Shown: positions 17,790 through 27,053, numbered from the stretch's first letter. The stretch is DNA of 64,000 bases from Sporosarcina sp. PTS2304 (GCF_003351785.1 NZ_CP031230.1:3386501-3450500); one strand, 5' to 3'. The notes: generated by a model from the letters alone, not told the origin. Numbers and translations: made by a program.

Positions 17790-18182
17790 ATGCTTAAAAA
17801 GCTTTCTCCGAATATTAAAAGCAGTATTACTCGCTCCATTTCTCAATCATTCGAACAATACATGAACGAAATCGGTTGGTCCGCGGAGCACTACAATATA
17901 GAACAATTTTATGCAAATTGGCGTGAATACATTACGACCAAGGCGCTGTGGTACGATAAAATTCCTGAGGACGTCATTTCAGACCCGCAATTCCACGAAG
18001 ATTTGGCGAAGCGAGTAGAGGAAGTATTGATTCGCATCCTGAATGACCCGCCAACAGAAGAGCAAATCGCTCAAATTGAAATTCTTCAAGAAAAACTCAA
18101 TACTCATTATGAATATGGCTGTAAAGCAGAGGCAGTATACGTTCAAAACTTACTAGAAGAAAACGTAGGCCAGTTGAAATAA
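17790..18182 (+). CDS. Uncharacterised 130-residue cytosolic protein
   Basis: I do not recognise this family. The protein is soluble, mainly helical in composition, and acidic towards the C-terminus (pairs of Glu in EQIAQIEILQEKL and QNLLEENVGQLK), with no signal peptide or membrane segment. Tyr and Trp are frequent in the first half (YMNEIGWSAEHYNIEQFY). The ATG is preceded by GGGAGGTTACAACGAGC and a plausible promoter, so expression is likely. It stands alone between fabZ and a lipoprotein gene in the same direction. No catalytic motif was seen. Confidence 0.7.
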   Translation: MLKKLSPNIKSSITRSISQSFEQYMNEIGWSAEHYNIEQFYANWREYITTKALWYDKIPEDVISDPQFHEDLAKRVEEVLIRILNDPPTEEQIAQIEILQEKLNTHYEYGCKAEAVYVQNLLEENVGQLK

Positions 18183-18276
18183 TGACATGAATAGTTCTTT
18201 CCTTTTCGCACAAGCTAACAAAGATCGTACGAACCCGTATGATTGACAGCTTGCAAAAAAAGGAGGGAATTTTTTT

Positions 18277-18648
18277 ATGATCAGAAAAGCATTGCCCGTA
18301 GTCTTCGCATCCGCACTCGTTCTAACCGCCTGTAATTCAGACAAAGGCGCGCTCCCAGACAATAACGAAACACCGATGCAAGAACTAGAACGCGATTTGA
18401 CACCTAACGAGCGTGTAGGACCTAACCTAGACGGCTTAGACGATAACAACCGCGACAATGGCGGGGTAATGGAACGCGATCGTAAAGGCATCATCGAAGA
18501 AAACAATCGTGACCAAATGGATAATAATCGCGACGATGGCCTGAATCACCGCGGCGCACGCGACGACAACACGATGCAAGGAGAAATGAACGGCAACGAC
18601 ACAGCTCCTGACGGCGTTCTCCGAAACGAAGATCGAAAAGTCCGATGA
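18277..18648 (+). CDS. Small hydrophilic lipoprotein rich in Asn, Asp and Arg
   Basis: This 123-residue protein has a lipoprotein signal peptide ending in LVLTAC (lipobox, Cys19 or nearby), so the mature protein should be anchored to the outer face of the membrane. The mature part is of low complexity, dominated by Asp, Asn, Arg and Glu (NNRDNGGVMERDRKG, NNRDQMDNNRDDG), and looks disordered. AAGGAGGGAATTTTTTT precedes the ATG. A terminator follows. I cannot assign a family or role. In spore formers similar low-complexity lipoproteins exist, but that is only analogy. Confidence 0.75.
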   Translation: MIRKALPVVFASALVLTACNSDKGALPDNNETPMQELERDLTPNERVGPNLDGLDDNNRDNGGVMERDRKGIIEENNRDQMDNNRDDGLNHRGARDDNTMQGEMNGNDTAPDGVLRNEDRKVR

Positions 18649-18666
18649 AGATTCTCCATATCTATC

Positions 18667-18705
18667 AAAAACGACCCCTGCCGCATAGCGCACGGGTCGT
18701 TTTTG
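18667..18705 (+). terminator. Terminator after the lipoprotein gene (probably bidirectional)
   Basis: AAAAACGACCC pairs with GGGTCGTTTTT, giving an A-rich lead and a T tract on both strands. The 21-bp array starts about 60 nt later. Confidence 0.88.
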
Positions 18706-18764
18706 GCGTTGTGGCGGGTTTGAGTATGCGAAGGGTGGAAAGGCGCTTGTAGGGCAGTGTGGAC

Positions 18765-18800
18765 GCGCTCATAGACCACGTCCTCGCGCTCATAGAACGT
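18765..18800 (+). repeat. 21-bp phased repeat array 2, left part (1 full unit and 15 bp)
   Basis: GCGCTCATAG occurs at 18765 and 18786. The second unit is interrupted after 15 bp by the IS256; its remaining 6 bp (GGTGTT) lie at 20194-20199. Confidence 0.93.
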
Positions 18801-18891
18801 GATAAAGTCCATATAATTGTGTAAATAGAAAAAGAGCCACATCAATTCCCTATGTTACAATGTTCACAACCACGATCACATTGAGGAGGAA

Positions 18892-20061
18892 TTGATGATG
18901 ACCCTATTTGATTATCTTAACATAAACGAGGAAGAACTAAAAGAAGCGGTGATGACTTCTAATCTGGACAACGTGCTGAAATCTGCTGTCGTTCTCATAT
19001 TAAATGAGTATATGGAAAAAGAAAGAGATGAGTATTTGGAAACGGCCAAATATGAACGAGTAGCTGAGCGACGTGACTATCGCAACGGCTACTATGAACG
19101 AGAACTGATGATCACTGTCGGGCGCGTGAAATTAAAAGTTCCGCGTACACGAGAAGGTGGTTTTTCGACATCGGTTTTTGAAAAATATGCACGGGTGGAC
19201 CAGGCGTTTATGCTTTCCATGCTAGAGATGGTGGTCAGTGGCGTTTCCACAAGGAAAGTGACGAATGTTATCGAGACATTATGCGGAGAAACGGTTTCTA
19301 AATCTTTCGTATCTTCACTGACTGCCCAGCTCGATCCGATCGTCAACCAATGGGCCAGCCGTCCTTTGAATGTGACGACGTATCGTTACTTGCATGTGGA
19401 CGCCATGTATATCAAAGTCCGTGAGAATCGAAAAGTGGTTTCCAAAGCAGTTTATATCGCGACGGCGATCAGCACGGACAACCGCCGGGAAGTGGTGGGG
19501 CTGAAAATTGATCAAGCAGAGAGTTTCGAAGCTTGGCAGTCGTTCCTCCAGAGTCTAAAGCGACGTGGACTCCAATCTCCTGACCTTGTCATCTCGGATG
19601 CACATGAGGGGCTCAAGAAGGCGATTAGCCAGGAGTTTGTCGGGACTTCTTGGCAACGATGTACTGTCCATTTCAAGCGGAATCTACTAAAAGCATTACC
19701 GAAAAAAATGGCCAAATCCTTTATGGCGGACGTGCGCACTATTTTTATGAGCTCTGATCTTGAAGGAGCTCGGGAAGCGAAAGAACGGCTGGTAGAGAAG
19801 TATGCGAAAGAGCCACGTGTTCAAAAAGCGTTAGATATTCTTGAGGGAGGCTATGATGAGGCCACGCAGTTCTTAAATGAGCCTTCTCGTTATCATCGCT
19901 ATACAAGTTCTACCAATCACCTAGAACGCTTAAATCAAGAAGTGCGAAGAAGAGAACAAGTCATCCGCATTTTTCCAAATGAGCAGTCTGCCTTTCGACT
20001 GATCGGTGCTGTGCTGATGGAGGCGGATGAACGTCTACAAAAAGGCAGCCCGCTACGGTAA
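18892..20061 (+). CDS. IS256-family transposase
   Basis: This 389-residue protein is a DDE (mutator-type) transposase. The catalytic residues lie in YLHVDAMYIKVRE (first Asp), LVISDAHEGLKKA (second Asp) and HLERLNQEVRRRE (Glu). The N-terminal half includes YRNGYYERELMITVGRVKLKVPRTREG, typical of the family. GAGGAGGAATTG precedes the start; two ATG codons in tandem are possible. The gene is open from end to end and both element ends are intact, so the element may be active. A strong palindrome follows the stop. Confidence 0.95.
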   Translation: MMMTLFDYLNINEEELKEAVMTSNLDNVLKSAVVLILNEYMEKERDEYLETAKYERVAERRDYRNGYYERELMITVGRVKLKVPRTREGGFSTSVFEKYARVDQAFMLSMLEMVVSGVSTRKVTNVIETLCGETVSKSFVSSLTAQLDPIVNQWASRPLNVTTYRYLHVDAMYIKVRENRKVVSKAVYIATAISTDNRREVVGLKIDQAESFEAWQSFLQSLKRRGLQSPDLVISDAHEGLKKAISQEFVGTSWQRCTVHFKRNLLKALPKKMAKSFMADVRTIFMSSDLEGAREAKERLVEKYAKEPRVQKALDILEGGYDEATQFLNEPSRYHRYTSSTNHLERLNQEVRRREQVIRIFPNEQSAFRLIGAVLMEADERLQKGSPLR

Positions 20062-20073
20062 GTCAAAACAAAA

Positions 20074-20115
20074 CTGTTCCCGCAGGGAGGGGGTACCCCC
20101 TCCCTGCGGGAACAG
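20074..20115 (-). terminator. Perfect 42-bp palindrome acting as a terminator on the minus strand
   Basis: CTGTTCCCGCAGGGAGGGGG is half of a perfect palindrome centred on GTAC. On the minus strand it is followed by TTTTGTTTTG, as in a Rho-independent terminator; on the plus strand no T tract follows. It lies inside the IS256 just after the transposase stop, so it would block antisense transcription entering from the right. Confidence 0.75.
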
Positions 20116-20185
20116 CAAATCGAACTATCCGTGAAGTGACATTCAATAGGGGATAAGTAATTTACACAAGATCAAGGACTTGACT

Positions 20186-20445
20186 TAGAACGTGGTGTTG
20201 CGCTCATAGAATGCGGTGTTGCGCTCATAGAATGTGGTGTTGCGCTCATAGAACGTGGTGTTGCGCTCATAGAACGTGGTGCTGCGCTCATAGAACACGT
20301 GTTGCGCTCATAGAATGCGGTGCTGCGCTCATAGAATGCGTGTTGCGCTCATAGAACACGGTGCTGCGCTCATAGAACACGGTGTTGCGCTCATAGAATG
20401 CGGTGTTACGCTCATAGCCCACGTCCTCGCGCTCATAGACCACCC
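20186..20445 (+). repeat. 21-bp phased repeat array 2, right part (12 units)
   Basis: Twelve cores reading (G/A)CGCTCATAG lie between 20200 and 20438, the first continuing the register of the left part across the IS256. Two units are 20 bp rather than 21, which breaks the reading frame and argues against a coding role. It ends about 50 nt from the 3' end of the minus-strand ywpF gene. Confidence 0.93.
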
Positions 20446-20496
20446 ACCCAACCACCTCAACCAAAAAAAGCCGCCACAATTAAGTAGCAGCTCCTC

Positions 20497-20943
20497 CTAA
20501 TTCTTCTCATCGGGAATCAAATCACGCTTCAATTTCGGACGATCCCACATGCCAGTCTCAAAACGCTCCAACAACGCATCGCCTGCCAAACCTTCATCCA
20601 GCAACTCTTCCAATAAATGCTCAGCATACTTCGAACGAGCCCGCTTCAGACGACCCTTCATTAATACGGAAATTCGATCCCCGATGTGCCGCCAATCTTC
20701 CACCGACACGACGAATGAAGCCGGCTCGTTACCAGGATAGGAAATCACTACCCGTACCGTCAGCAAGGCTTTCTCCGATCTCCACTTCTCCATAATCTCT
20801 TCGTATTTAGCATCAATATAAAGTTCCAACACCCATAATCTATGGCTGTTTTCCTGATTGATAATAATCCCATCATATAGAGGGAATGGCAAGACACCGT
20901 CATCTTGCATGACCTCCACTGAAAGCATCTTAAACGTTTTCAA
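20497..20943 (-). CDS. ywpF: YwpF-like protein
   Basis: This 148-residue soluble protein begins MKTFKML and contains PFPLYDGIIINQE and WVLELYIDAKYEEIM, resembling YwpF of Bacillus, a family of unknown function. The chosen start is a TTG at 20943, because GAGGTG lies 6 nt before it on the minus strand. A longer frame to 21108 would add an N-terminus without a ribosome-binding site. The C-terminal part (HLLEELLDEGLAGDALLERFE) is acidic and helical. It diverges from ssbB, the same neighbour as in Bacillus. The assignment rests partly on that order. Confidence 0.75.
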   Translation of the reverse strand: MKTFKMLSVEVMQDDGVLPFPLYDGIIINQENSHRLWVLELYIDAKYEEIMEKWRSEKALLTVRVVISYPGNEPASFVVSVEDWRHIGDRISVLMKGRLKRARSKYAEHLLEELLDEGLAGDALLERFETGMWDRPKLKRDLIPDEKN

Positions 20944-21075
20944 TTCAATCACCTCAGTACAATTTCCCCAAGTATAGCATAAAACACGCAAAATATATGA
21001 GAATTCAAAAACGCCTCCTATCACAACAGCTGAAAACCCATTCAAATCGCGAAAAGCTGAAAAATCATTCGAATG

Positions 21076-21119
21076 AAAATTGAAAAACACCCCCGATAAT
21101 GACATCAAAATTCAATTTT
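21076..21119 (+). promoter_or_regulatory. Possible ComK-type box upstream of ssbB
   Basis: AAAA-TTCAA-TTTT at 21107-21119 fits the ComK half-box AAAA-N5-TTTT exactly. A weaker AAAA-N5 half at 21076-21088 lies 18 bp upstream, one of the allowed ComK spacings. ssbB is ComK-controlled in Bacillus subtilis. AT-rich matches arise by chance, so this is tentative. Confidence 0.35.
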
Positions 21120-21185
21120 GCCACTTTGCGTAAAAAGAACATCTGACATACGATAAGATCAATCCAATGAAGGGAGGGACAATTA

Positions 21186-21602
21186 GTGAACCAAGTGGCT
21201 TTAGTTGGGCGCATCACCAAAGATCTTACGCTTAAAGAACATACCTCAGGACGAGTGAACGCCACATTCGTCCTCGCAATCAACCGCAGCTTCAAAAATG
21301 CAAATGGTGAAGTCGCTACTGATTTTGTTTTATGTTCAGTCTGGGGAAGAACTGCTGAAAATCTCGTGCGTCATTGCGGTAAAGGATCGCTCGTAGGAGT
21401 TAGCGGCAGTATTCACACACGCAACTATGAACGAGAAGATCGGTCGAAAGTGTATATCACAGAAGTAGTATGCGATGAAATCCGTTTTCTGTCCTCGAAA
21501 TCAGCCCGATCCAAGCACTCCGAAAACACAGCGCCTTCATCTACAGAGTCCAAACAGTTTGAAGAAGTAAAGCCAACAGAACAAGCTCTTCCAATTTTCT
21601 AA
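21186..21602 (+). CDS. ssbB: Single-stranded DNA-binding protein SsbB
   Basis: The protein is an OB-fold single-stranded DNA-binding protein, probably the competence-type paralogue. The 138-residue protein has MNQVALVGRITKDLTLK, FVLAINRSFKNANGEVATDF and GKGSLVGVSGSIHTRNYE. The C-terminal tip is EQALPIF and not the acidic DDDLPF of the replicative SSB, so docking of partner proteins may be weaker. The start is GTG at 21186 after AGGGAGGGACAATTA. Its place beside ywpF corresponds to ywpH (ssbB). The protein is some 25 residues longer than B. subtilis SsbB (113) because of a serine-rich tail. Confidence 0.88.
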   Translation: MNQVALVGRITKDLTLKEHTSGRVNATFVLAINRSFKNANGEVATDFVLCSVWGRTAENLVRHCGKGSLVGVSGSIHTRNYEREDRSKVYITEVVCDEIRFLSSKSARSKHSENTAPSSTESKQFEEVKPTEQALPIF

Positions 21603-21874
21603 AAAACAGTAGTAGAGAGAGGTGAATGCAAAGGCACATCCGCCGCCATGTCACACGCTACTGATCAATTCCTGACACATGTAGCAACTAAAAAAAGTAC
21701 GACACTACAAGCATATTCGCCAAGTCATACCAATCCCTGGTGAAGAGGGAGGGGACCCTCGCACTGGGAGTAGCATAGGAATAGAATGTAAGCCAACACA
21801 TCCACCGCTCTTCGGAGACCACTTCCAAAGAGCGGCTGGAATACATACAGTACTAATTGAAAGGGGGAATGTCC
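21603..21874 (+). other. Intergenic stretch without recognisable content
   Basis: Between ssbB and the small coiled-coil gene I see no gene, repeat or clear hairpin. GAGCGG and CCGCTCTT around 21810-21835 can pair weakly. Confidence 0.4.
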
Positions 21875-22069
21875 ATGCGGGAAAATAAGTTCATCAATCA
21901 GCCTGATTCCTCGTCTGCCCAAACGACGCATCAGGAAGACGTTCAAAGACTGGAAAAACAAATTGGTCAACTCATACGTATTATCGCCAATTTGAATGAA
22001 CGTCTGAATTACTTGGAAACTGTGAAAACGAATCCCTTTTTTCTACCCACACAGCCTAAACAAACATAA
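21875..22069 (+). CDS. Small predicted coiled-coil protein
   Basis: This 64-residue protein starts at ATG 21875, 7 nt after AAGGGGG; an ATG at 21869 is an alternative. The middle (EDVQRLEKQIGQLIRIIANLNERLNYLE) has a clear heptad pattern of leucine and isoleucine and should form a short coiled coil. The ends are polar and proline-rich (FFLPTQPKQT). It has no signal peptide. I do not recognise the family. It stands between ssbB and the convergent helicase gene and shares the terminator region at 22070-22097. Confidence 0.65.
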   Translation: MRENKFINQPDSSSAQTTHQEDVQRLEKQIGQLIRIIANLNERLNYLETVKTNPFFLPTQPKQT

Positions 22070-22097
22070 AAAGACCCGTATCTTTAGAAGATACAGG
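22068..22097 (-). terminator. Terminator of the SNF2 helicase operon (bidirectional)
   Basis: On the minus strand CCTGTATCTT pairs with AAGATACGGG and is followed by TCTTTTTATG, just past the helicase stop codon. It may also serve the small plus-strand gene ending at 22069. Confidence 0.75.
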
Positions 22098-22105
22098 CCT
22101 ATATA

Positions 22106-24841
22106 TTAAGTAAACGACAACAACTCATCCAACTCCCGATCATTCAACTCAGTTAGCCATTGACTCGAATGAATCAAATCAGCGGATAACGCAGCTTTCT
22201 CTACGAGCATTTCATCAATCTTTTCTTCAATCGTACCGACAGTAACAAACTTATGCACATGTACAAATTTCGTCTGCCCGATTCGATACGCGCGGTCCGT
22301 TGCCTGATTTTCCACAGCCGGATTCCACCAGCGATCCGCGTGTAATACATGGTTTGCTTGAGTTAGATTCAATCCCGTACCTCCTGCTTTTAATGACAGG
22401 ATGAAAATAGGGAATTCCCCGTTTTGAAAAGCCTCTACTAACGCATCACGCTGCCCCTTCGGCATGCTGCCCGTCAAGAACGGCACATCAATTCCGTGCA
22501 ACTCCGACAAGCACTGGCGCAGCATTTGCCCCATACCGATATACTGCGTGAAAATCAAACACTGCTCGCCATTCGATGCGATTTCCGCTGCCATAGAGAC
22601 GATTCTCGCTGTTTTATTCGAACGTTTCATTAACTCCGCAGCGGGCGCGGGTGGTTCTTTTAAGAATAGGGCAGGGTGATTACATAATTGCTTCAACCGG
22701 CTCAACATCTTTAAAATTAAGCCTTTCCGTTCAAAGCCGGTAAGTGTTTCCAGCTTGAACTTCGTCTCCGCAACAAAACTTTCATAAAGCGCCGCCTGTT
22801 CAGTCGTCAGCGGCACATACTCATTTTGCTCCAGCTTCTCCGGTAAATTTAAACGTAAGGCAGGATCGTTTTTCGTCCGTCGCATCATGAAAGGTTGGAT
22901 ACGAGAGCGTAATTTGCGCTTCTCCGCTTCCAAATCATCCCGTTCGATCGGCACGATAAACTCTTCGCTAAACTTGCGAAAACTGCCCAAATAGCCTTTA
23001 TGGATAAAATCAAAAATAGCCCAAAGCTCCGACAATCTGTTCTCAATTGGCGTACCCGTTAACGCGATATGGTGAATCCCGCGAAGCTTACGAATAGCGC
23101 GCGACTGCTTCGTCTGCAAATTTTTGATGTTTTGCGCTTCATCGATTGTGACGCTGGCGAATGTATAAGCAGACAGCATTTCCCCGTCTTGCGTGGCGGT
23201 GCCGTACGTTGTTAGCACAATGTCTGCTTGACGGTGAATCTCCTCAAATTGCTCTTCGCGGGCACGATTAGTCCCGTAATGCACATGGACGCGTAACGAT
23301 GGAGCGAACCGTTCGAGCTCCTTCTGCCAATTACCCATAACGCTTGTCGGGCAAATGATCAGCGAAGGAGTATCAGTTTCCGGTACATTATGCACATAAA
23401 GTAAATACGTAATGAGCTGAACTGTCTTTCCGAGTCCCATATCATCTGCGAGGCAAGCCCCGAATTGGTTGTCCCGCATGAAATGAAGCCATTCGAAGCC
23501 TTCTTGCTGATACGGACGTAACTCTGCCTGTAGCTCCGTCGGTACCGGAACAGCAGGCAACCCTTTTTTCTCCTGTAACATCGTCATCACTTGTCGCAAT
23601 GATTGCTGCATAGAGAAAGCCAACAAAGGATCCTCCTCTTCCTCTTCTTCGAGGATTGGCGCAATTTCTTCAGGCACTTCATGGAAGAGTAAATCTTTCA
23701 CTGTCCATTCCCCGTCATCGACTTGTTCCATTAACTCACGAATCCTCTTGAGCCAAGCGGGATCTAAATGAAACCATTCGTCACCTGCACGGATATATTC
23801 ACGATTTTCATCGACCATCCGTTGAAATTGCTCCCGATCGATTTGCTCGCCGGCAAGCGAAAACTGCCAGTCGAACGACAGCACTTGATCGAGACTGGCG
23901 GAGGAACGGTACGATTGCATACCGGCTGACGTACGGATTTTCAACTTCGTCTCCGTCACCGTCTTAAGCCAAGCAGGTAAGATGACAGGGTAATCGAATG
24001 CCTGACAAAGCGGTAAATCTTCCTGAATGAAAATTCGCACTTGCGCATCGTTAAGTAACATGTGGACGAATTGATCTTTTTCAGGTAACTCAACAGAACG
24101 GAAAATCCCGATCATCTCAGCTTGTCGTTCGGCAATATCTTGTGCATATGGTTTTCGCTTAGCAGGTAGAGCTTCTTCAATCGAACTATTCACTTTACGA
24201 ATGGCAGGCGTCCACTGCGCACCACGCTCACTAATCAGTACCGTTTCGAGCAACCAGTCGGTCTCGTCTATAGCAGGTTCTGTTAAACGGAGAGCGATGC
24301 GGAACGGGAATTTCGTCGTTTCGCTATGCGGCCAGCCATATTGCTGGAAGTGGGGGAGCAACACAGGGAAATCCGCCATCGACACGCCAAGAGTGGCTAG
24401 TTGTCCACGCACCGCAAGCGATATGTAACGCCCTGCTCGCTCAGATAAATCTGTTTCCTGAACAGCAAAAGACAATCCGTCCTCATTAGCCTGAATATAA
24501 GAGAATAGCGCTGGATCTTGCCAAAGCGTGGCGGCTTCACGAATTCCAGTCAAAATGTCTTCGTCTTCAGCAGTAGCTCCTGCGTAGTGGACGTACGGGT
24601 GGCTGGAAGTGGAAAATAATCGCAACAGTTCATCGACCGTCACTTCCAGCCAATTGTCCCGATGCGGTACGAGCATGCCATAGAGCGTCTGTTCATCAGA
24701 ATAAAACAAATACGACACGAGCATATCTGCGTCAATAGCTCTTTTTTCTCCTGCGACAGTGGCGGAAACGAGAAAACCGCCATCTGATCCTTCCTTTAAT
24801 GTCAAATGTAGTGCGAGTTGCAAAATGTTCGACTCAGTCAT
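22106..24841 (-). CDS. ywqA: SNF2/RapA-type DNA helicase-like ATPase (YwqA)
   Basis: This 911-residue protein belongs to the SWI2/SNF2 ATPases, which translocate on double-stranded DNA. The N-terminal half holds a bacterial SNF2-associated region. The motor domains follow, with Walker A in CLADDMGLGKTVQLI, the DEAQ box in VTIDEAQNIKN, motif III in LTGTPIENRLSELW and motifs V-VI in LSLKAGGTGLNLTQA and ATDRAYRIGQ. The start at 24841 overlaps the end of the upstream SWIM gene by 4 nt, so the two are translationally coupled, as ywqA-ywqB in Bacillus. The substrate is unknown. Confidence 0.93.
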   Translation of the reverse strand: MTESNILQLALHLTLKEGSDGGFLVSATVAGEKRAIDADMLVSYLFYSDEQTLYGMLVPHRDNWLEVTVDELLRLFSTSSHPYVHYAGATAEDEDILTGIREAATLWQDPALFSYIQANEDGLSFAVQETDLSERAGRYISLAVRGQLATLGVSMADFPVLLPHFQQYGWPHSETTKFPFRIALRLTEPAIDETDWLLETVLISERGAQWTPAIRKVNSSIEEALPAKRKPYAQDIAERQAEMIGIFRSVELPEKDQFVHMLLNDAQVRIFIQEDLPLCQAFDYPVILPAWLKTVTETKLKIRTSAGMQSYRSSASLDQVLSFDWQFSLAGEQIDREQFQRMVDENREYIRAGDEWFHLDPAWLKRIRELMEQVDDGEWTVKDLLFHEVPEEIAPILEEEEEEDPLLAFSMQQSLRQVMTMLQEKKGLPAVPVPTELQAELRPYQQEGFEWLHFMRDNQFGACLADDMGLGKTVQLITYLLYVHNVPETDTPSLIICPTSVMGNWQKELERFAPSLRVHVHYGTNRAREEQFEEIHRQADIVLTTYGTATQDGEMLSAYTFASVTIDEAQNIKNLQTKQSRAIRKLRGIHHIALTGTPIENRLSELWAIFDFIHKGYLGSFRKFSEEFIVPIERDDLEAEKRKLRSRIQPFMMRRTKNDPALRLNLPEKLEQNEYVPLTTEQAALYESFVAETKFKLETLTGFERKGLILKMLSRLKQLCNHPALFLKEPPAPAAELMKRSNKTARIVSMAAEIASNGEQCLIFTQYIGMGQMLRQCLSELHGIDVPFLTGSMPKGQRDALVEAFQNGEFPIFILSLKAGGTGLNLTQANHVLHADRWWNPAVENQATDRAYRIGQTKFVHVHKFVTVGTIEEKIDEMLVEKAALSADLIHSSQWLTELNDRELDELLSFT

Positions 24842-26412
24842 AGCAGCAAGTTTCCTTTCTCCATTTCTTCCATCAGTGCACGCAGTCGGGGGAATTGCTG
24901 GCGAACTGTATTGACATAGCGGTTCCAGAATTCATTGCGCCCGTCACGTTTGGCTGCGGTCTTCATTTGCTTCCATAAACGCACAGCCCGTCGATAACTA
25001 TCACGGTTCTTCTCTTTTACTAATTTCAGCGCTTCCGCATGCATGAGTGGAAACACAGCTTTCGAATCTTCTGCAAGCGCAGTTTTTAAAAGCGATCCGT
25101 CAATCATATCAATCGATCCGCGAGTCAAATGCATAAGTGCAGCCCATTCTTCGTACCGGCTCCGTTCGAAAAGAAATTTTCCATAGGCGCGATTTGCTTC
25201 TGCGCCGTACGATTGAAATAGCTGATCACGCTGCTCTTCTGAGACGTCTGATAAGGCCAGTAACTCATCAATTTCTTCCGCAAAAGCTGAACGATTGCGT
25301 GTAGCGAGCTGTTGATAATAATCCGCTAAGTGGGGCAGTAACTTCAACATAATGGATTGCACAATATCAAAGTCTTCATCTTCTTTTGCATACAGCGCAA
25401 AAGCGAGCCACTGCGGTACAGCCGTCGGATCCAATGTTTCCAGCTCATGATCCAGTTCGTCAAAACGTCCAGACGTCAAATAAAGGAATGCACGAAATAA
25501 TGGGGCGTCGTTAGCAGCACCTTGTTGTAATCGTTCAAGCTCCTCCGCTACATCGACTTCATCTGCGTATAATTCAGTATAAACCAATCGGAACGCTTCA
25601 AAACGCTTCGAAAATAATCCTTCCTCTTCGACTGCGAATGAATGGATCAAATCTTTCAACTTCGTATGAAATGCATCTGTTTCGAATAATTTAGATTTTG
25701 AGCTTAATTGTGTAATGCCCGCTTTTAACTCCGATAACTGTTCATTCAGCCAGATCGTCAGTTGCCATTTGCCGTAATGATAGGAATCATTCGACGCTAA
25801 CTCCTGACGCAAAAAAGGCCAAGCCGCGCGTAATAGCGTCAGCTGGTAGTACAGTGAAAAGAGCGGCTTCCATTCCCATTCAAATGGAGAAAGCCGCGTC
25901 TTTTGCTGTTCAATTTTAGAGACATAATGCAAAAATCCGGTCGGCCCATCTTTATGATCTAGTTCAGAAAGAGGCTGAACTAGCGTAGACAGCGCTGTAA
26001 TCCAAGCTTCCGGCGTGCGCTCAGAAATTGATAATTGGGTTTGTACGGTTCCTGATTGCCGCCAAGCATGCAACCAATCCGACAGCGAATGAAACTGGGC
26101 GTATAAATGAAAAACGACCGCAATCTGATGTGCACACCAGCTATCATGTAAGCATGTGCAATAAGGTTCCATCGTCTGGAATGACAAACGCGCAAATTCA
26201 GACTCGGTTCCGGAAATATTCGCCATAATCGATTGTTCGCTTTCAGTATAACGATAAGCACCGACTGCATTCATGCGGACGAGGGAAGCCGCTTTACGCA
26301 CAGTGTCCGCTTGTTGTGGAATCGATGGCGCAAATGTATGTTTAATATGATTCATGAACTCTTTAATTTCATTTTCGTGCATAGTAGCTATTCGTTCGAT
26401 CGTCAGTTGCAC
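24838..26412 (-). CDS. ywqB: SWIM zinc-finger protein partnered with the SNF2 helicase (YwqB-like)
   Basis: This 524-residue protein contains a SWIM domain, C-x-C-x(n)-C-x-H, in YCTCLHDSWCAHQIAVVFHL at about residues 95-115. Such domains bind zinc and are frequently encoded next to SNF2 ATPases. The remainder is a helical, acidic scaffold without a recognised enzyme motif. The GTG at 26412 is chosen because AAGGAG lies 8 nt before it on the minus strand; a longer frame to 26445 lacks a site. The stop overlaps the ywqA start, so the two products probably act together on DNA. Confidence 0.83.
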   Translation of the reverse strand: MQLTIERIATMHENEIKEFMNHIKHTFAPSIPQQADTVRKAASLVRMNAVGAYRYTESEQSIMANISGTESEFARLSFQTMEPYCTCLHDSWCAHQIAVVFHLYAQFHSLSDWLHAWRQSGTVQTQLSISERTPEAWITALSTLVQPLSELDHKDGPTGFLHYVSKIEQQKTRLSPFEWEWKPLFSLYYQLTLLRAAWPFLRQELASNDSYHYGKWQLTIWLNEQLSELKAGITQLSSKSKLFETDAFHTKLKDLIHSFAVEEEGLFSKRFEAFRLVYTELYADEVDVAEELERLQQGAANDAPLFRAFLYLTSGRFDELDHELETLDPTAVPQWLAFALYAKEDEDFDIVQSIMLKLLPHLADYYQQLATRNRSAFAEEIDELLALSDVSEEQRDQLFQSYGAEANRAYGKFLFERSRYEEWAALMHLTRGSIDMIDGSLLKTALAEDSKAVFPLMHAEALKLVKEKNRDSYRRAVRLWKQMKTAAKRDGRNEFWNRYVNTVRQQFPRLRALMEEMEKGNLLL

Positions 26413-26502
26413 CGAATCCACTCCTTCATAAAGCATTCTTCCCATTATAGCGTTTTTTCTGTCCCATTGCTACTGGTTAGGAAGCCATATGAAGATTCTG
26501 AG

Positions 26503-26919
26503 TTAGTTGTCTAATTGGTTTTTGTACAGTTGAATAAAACTTTGTAAGCCGGTAAAAAATAACGCACGGTTTTCCGGTGCCATTCGTTCTGCAATTGCCA
26601 TTATGTCACGCATGTACTGTTCTTCCACCACAGAGTCTGCTGAACGATTCGCATAATCGCTTGTACTATCCAGCGTTCGCAAACCGTTCCCTGATCGTAC
26701 TGTTTTCAACGGACGCTCCAAAAGAATAGCCAAGAACATCTCATCCGGAATACGATAAAGTTCCTTCACGACTTTAAGCTGTTCAATTGGGAACTCTCGT
26801 TCATCTGATTCATACCGTGAGATGGTTCCTGGATTTACACCCAAATCTTGCGCCATCTGTTTTTGTGTAATATGCAAATACTCCTCGCGAAACTCACGCA
26901 ATTGCGAACCAAAACTCAT
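26503..26919 (-). CDS. XRE-family transcriptional regulator
   Basis: This 138-residue protein begins with a Cro/C1-type helix-turn-helix (about residues 5-60): LREFREEYLHITQKQMAQDL, then GVNPGTISRYESDEREFP, with the recognition helix around NPGTISRYES. The C-terminal half (VVEEQYMRDIMAIAERMAPE and on) is helical and probably mediates dimerisation or effector binding. It lies upstream of ywqB in the same direction but 90 nt away, and diverges from the 27054 gene. Its targets cannot be read from the sequence; the divergent region 26920-27053 is a plausible operator location. Confidence 0.85.
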   Translation of the reverse strand: MSFGSQLREFREEYLHITQKQMAQDLGVNPGTISRYESDEREFPIEQLKVVKELYRIPDEMFLAILLERPLKTVRSGNGLRTLDSTSDYANRSADSVVEEQYMRDIMAIAERMAPENRALFFTGLQSFIQLYKNQLDN

Positions 26920-27053
26920 ATTCCATCACCCATTTTTCTCGCCATCGTATAAGAAAAAAAGAGTAGATTCTCGAAAAATGCCGATTAGGCAACTTTTTTT
27001 ACCGATTCGGCAAGTAAATCCCTTTTTTAAGGAAATATGAGAAAATTAAGTAG

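Larger units (their letters stand above)
18801..20185 (+). mobile_element. Complete IS256-family insertion sequence
   Basis: The 1385-bp element begins GATAAAGTCC, the start known for IS256 ends, and both ends share TTGTGTAAAT about 16 bp in, within imperfect 26-bp inverted repeats. A perfect 8-bp target duplication TAGAACGT flanks it at 18793-18800 and 20186-20193. The duplicated bases belong to a 21-bp array unit, and excision restores a normal unit. Confidence 0.94.
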
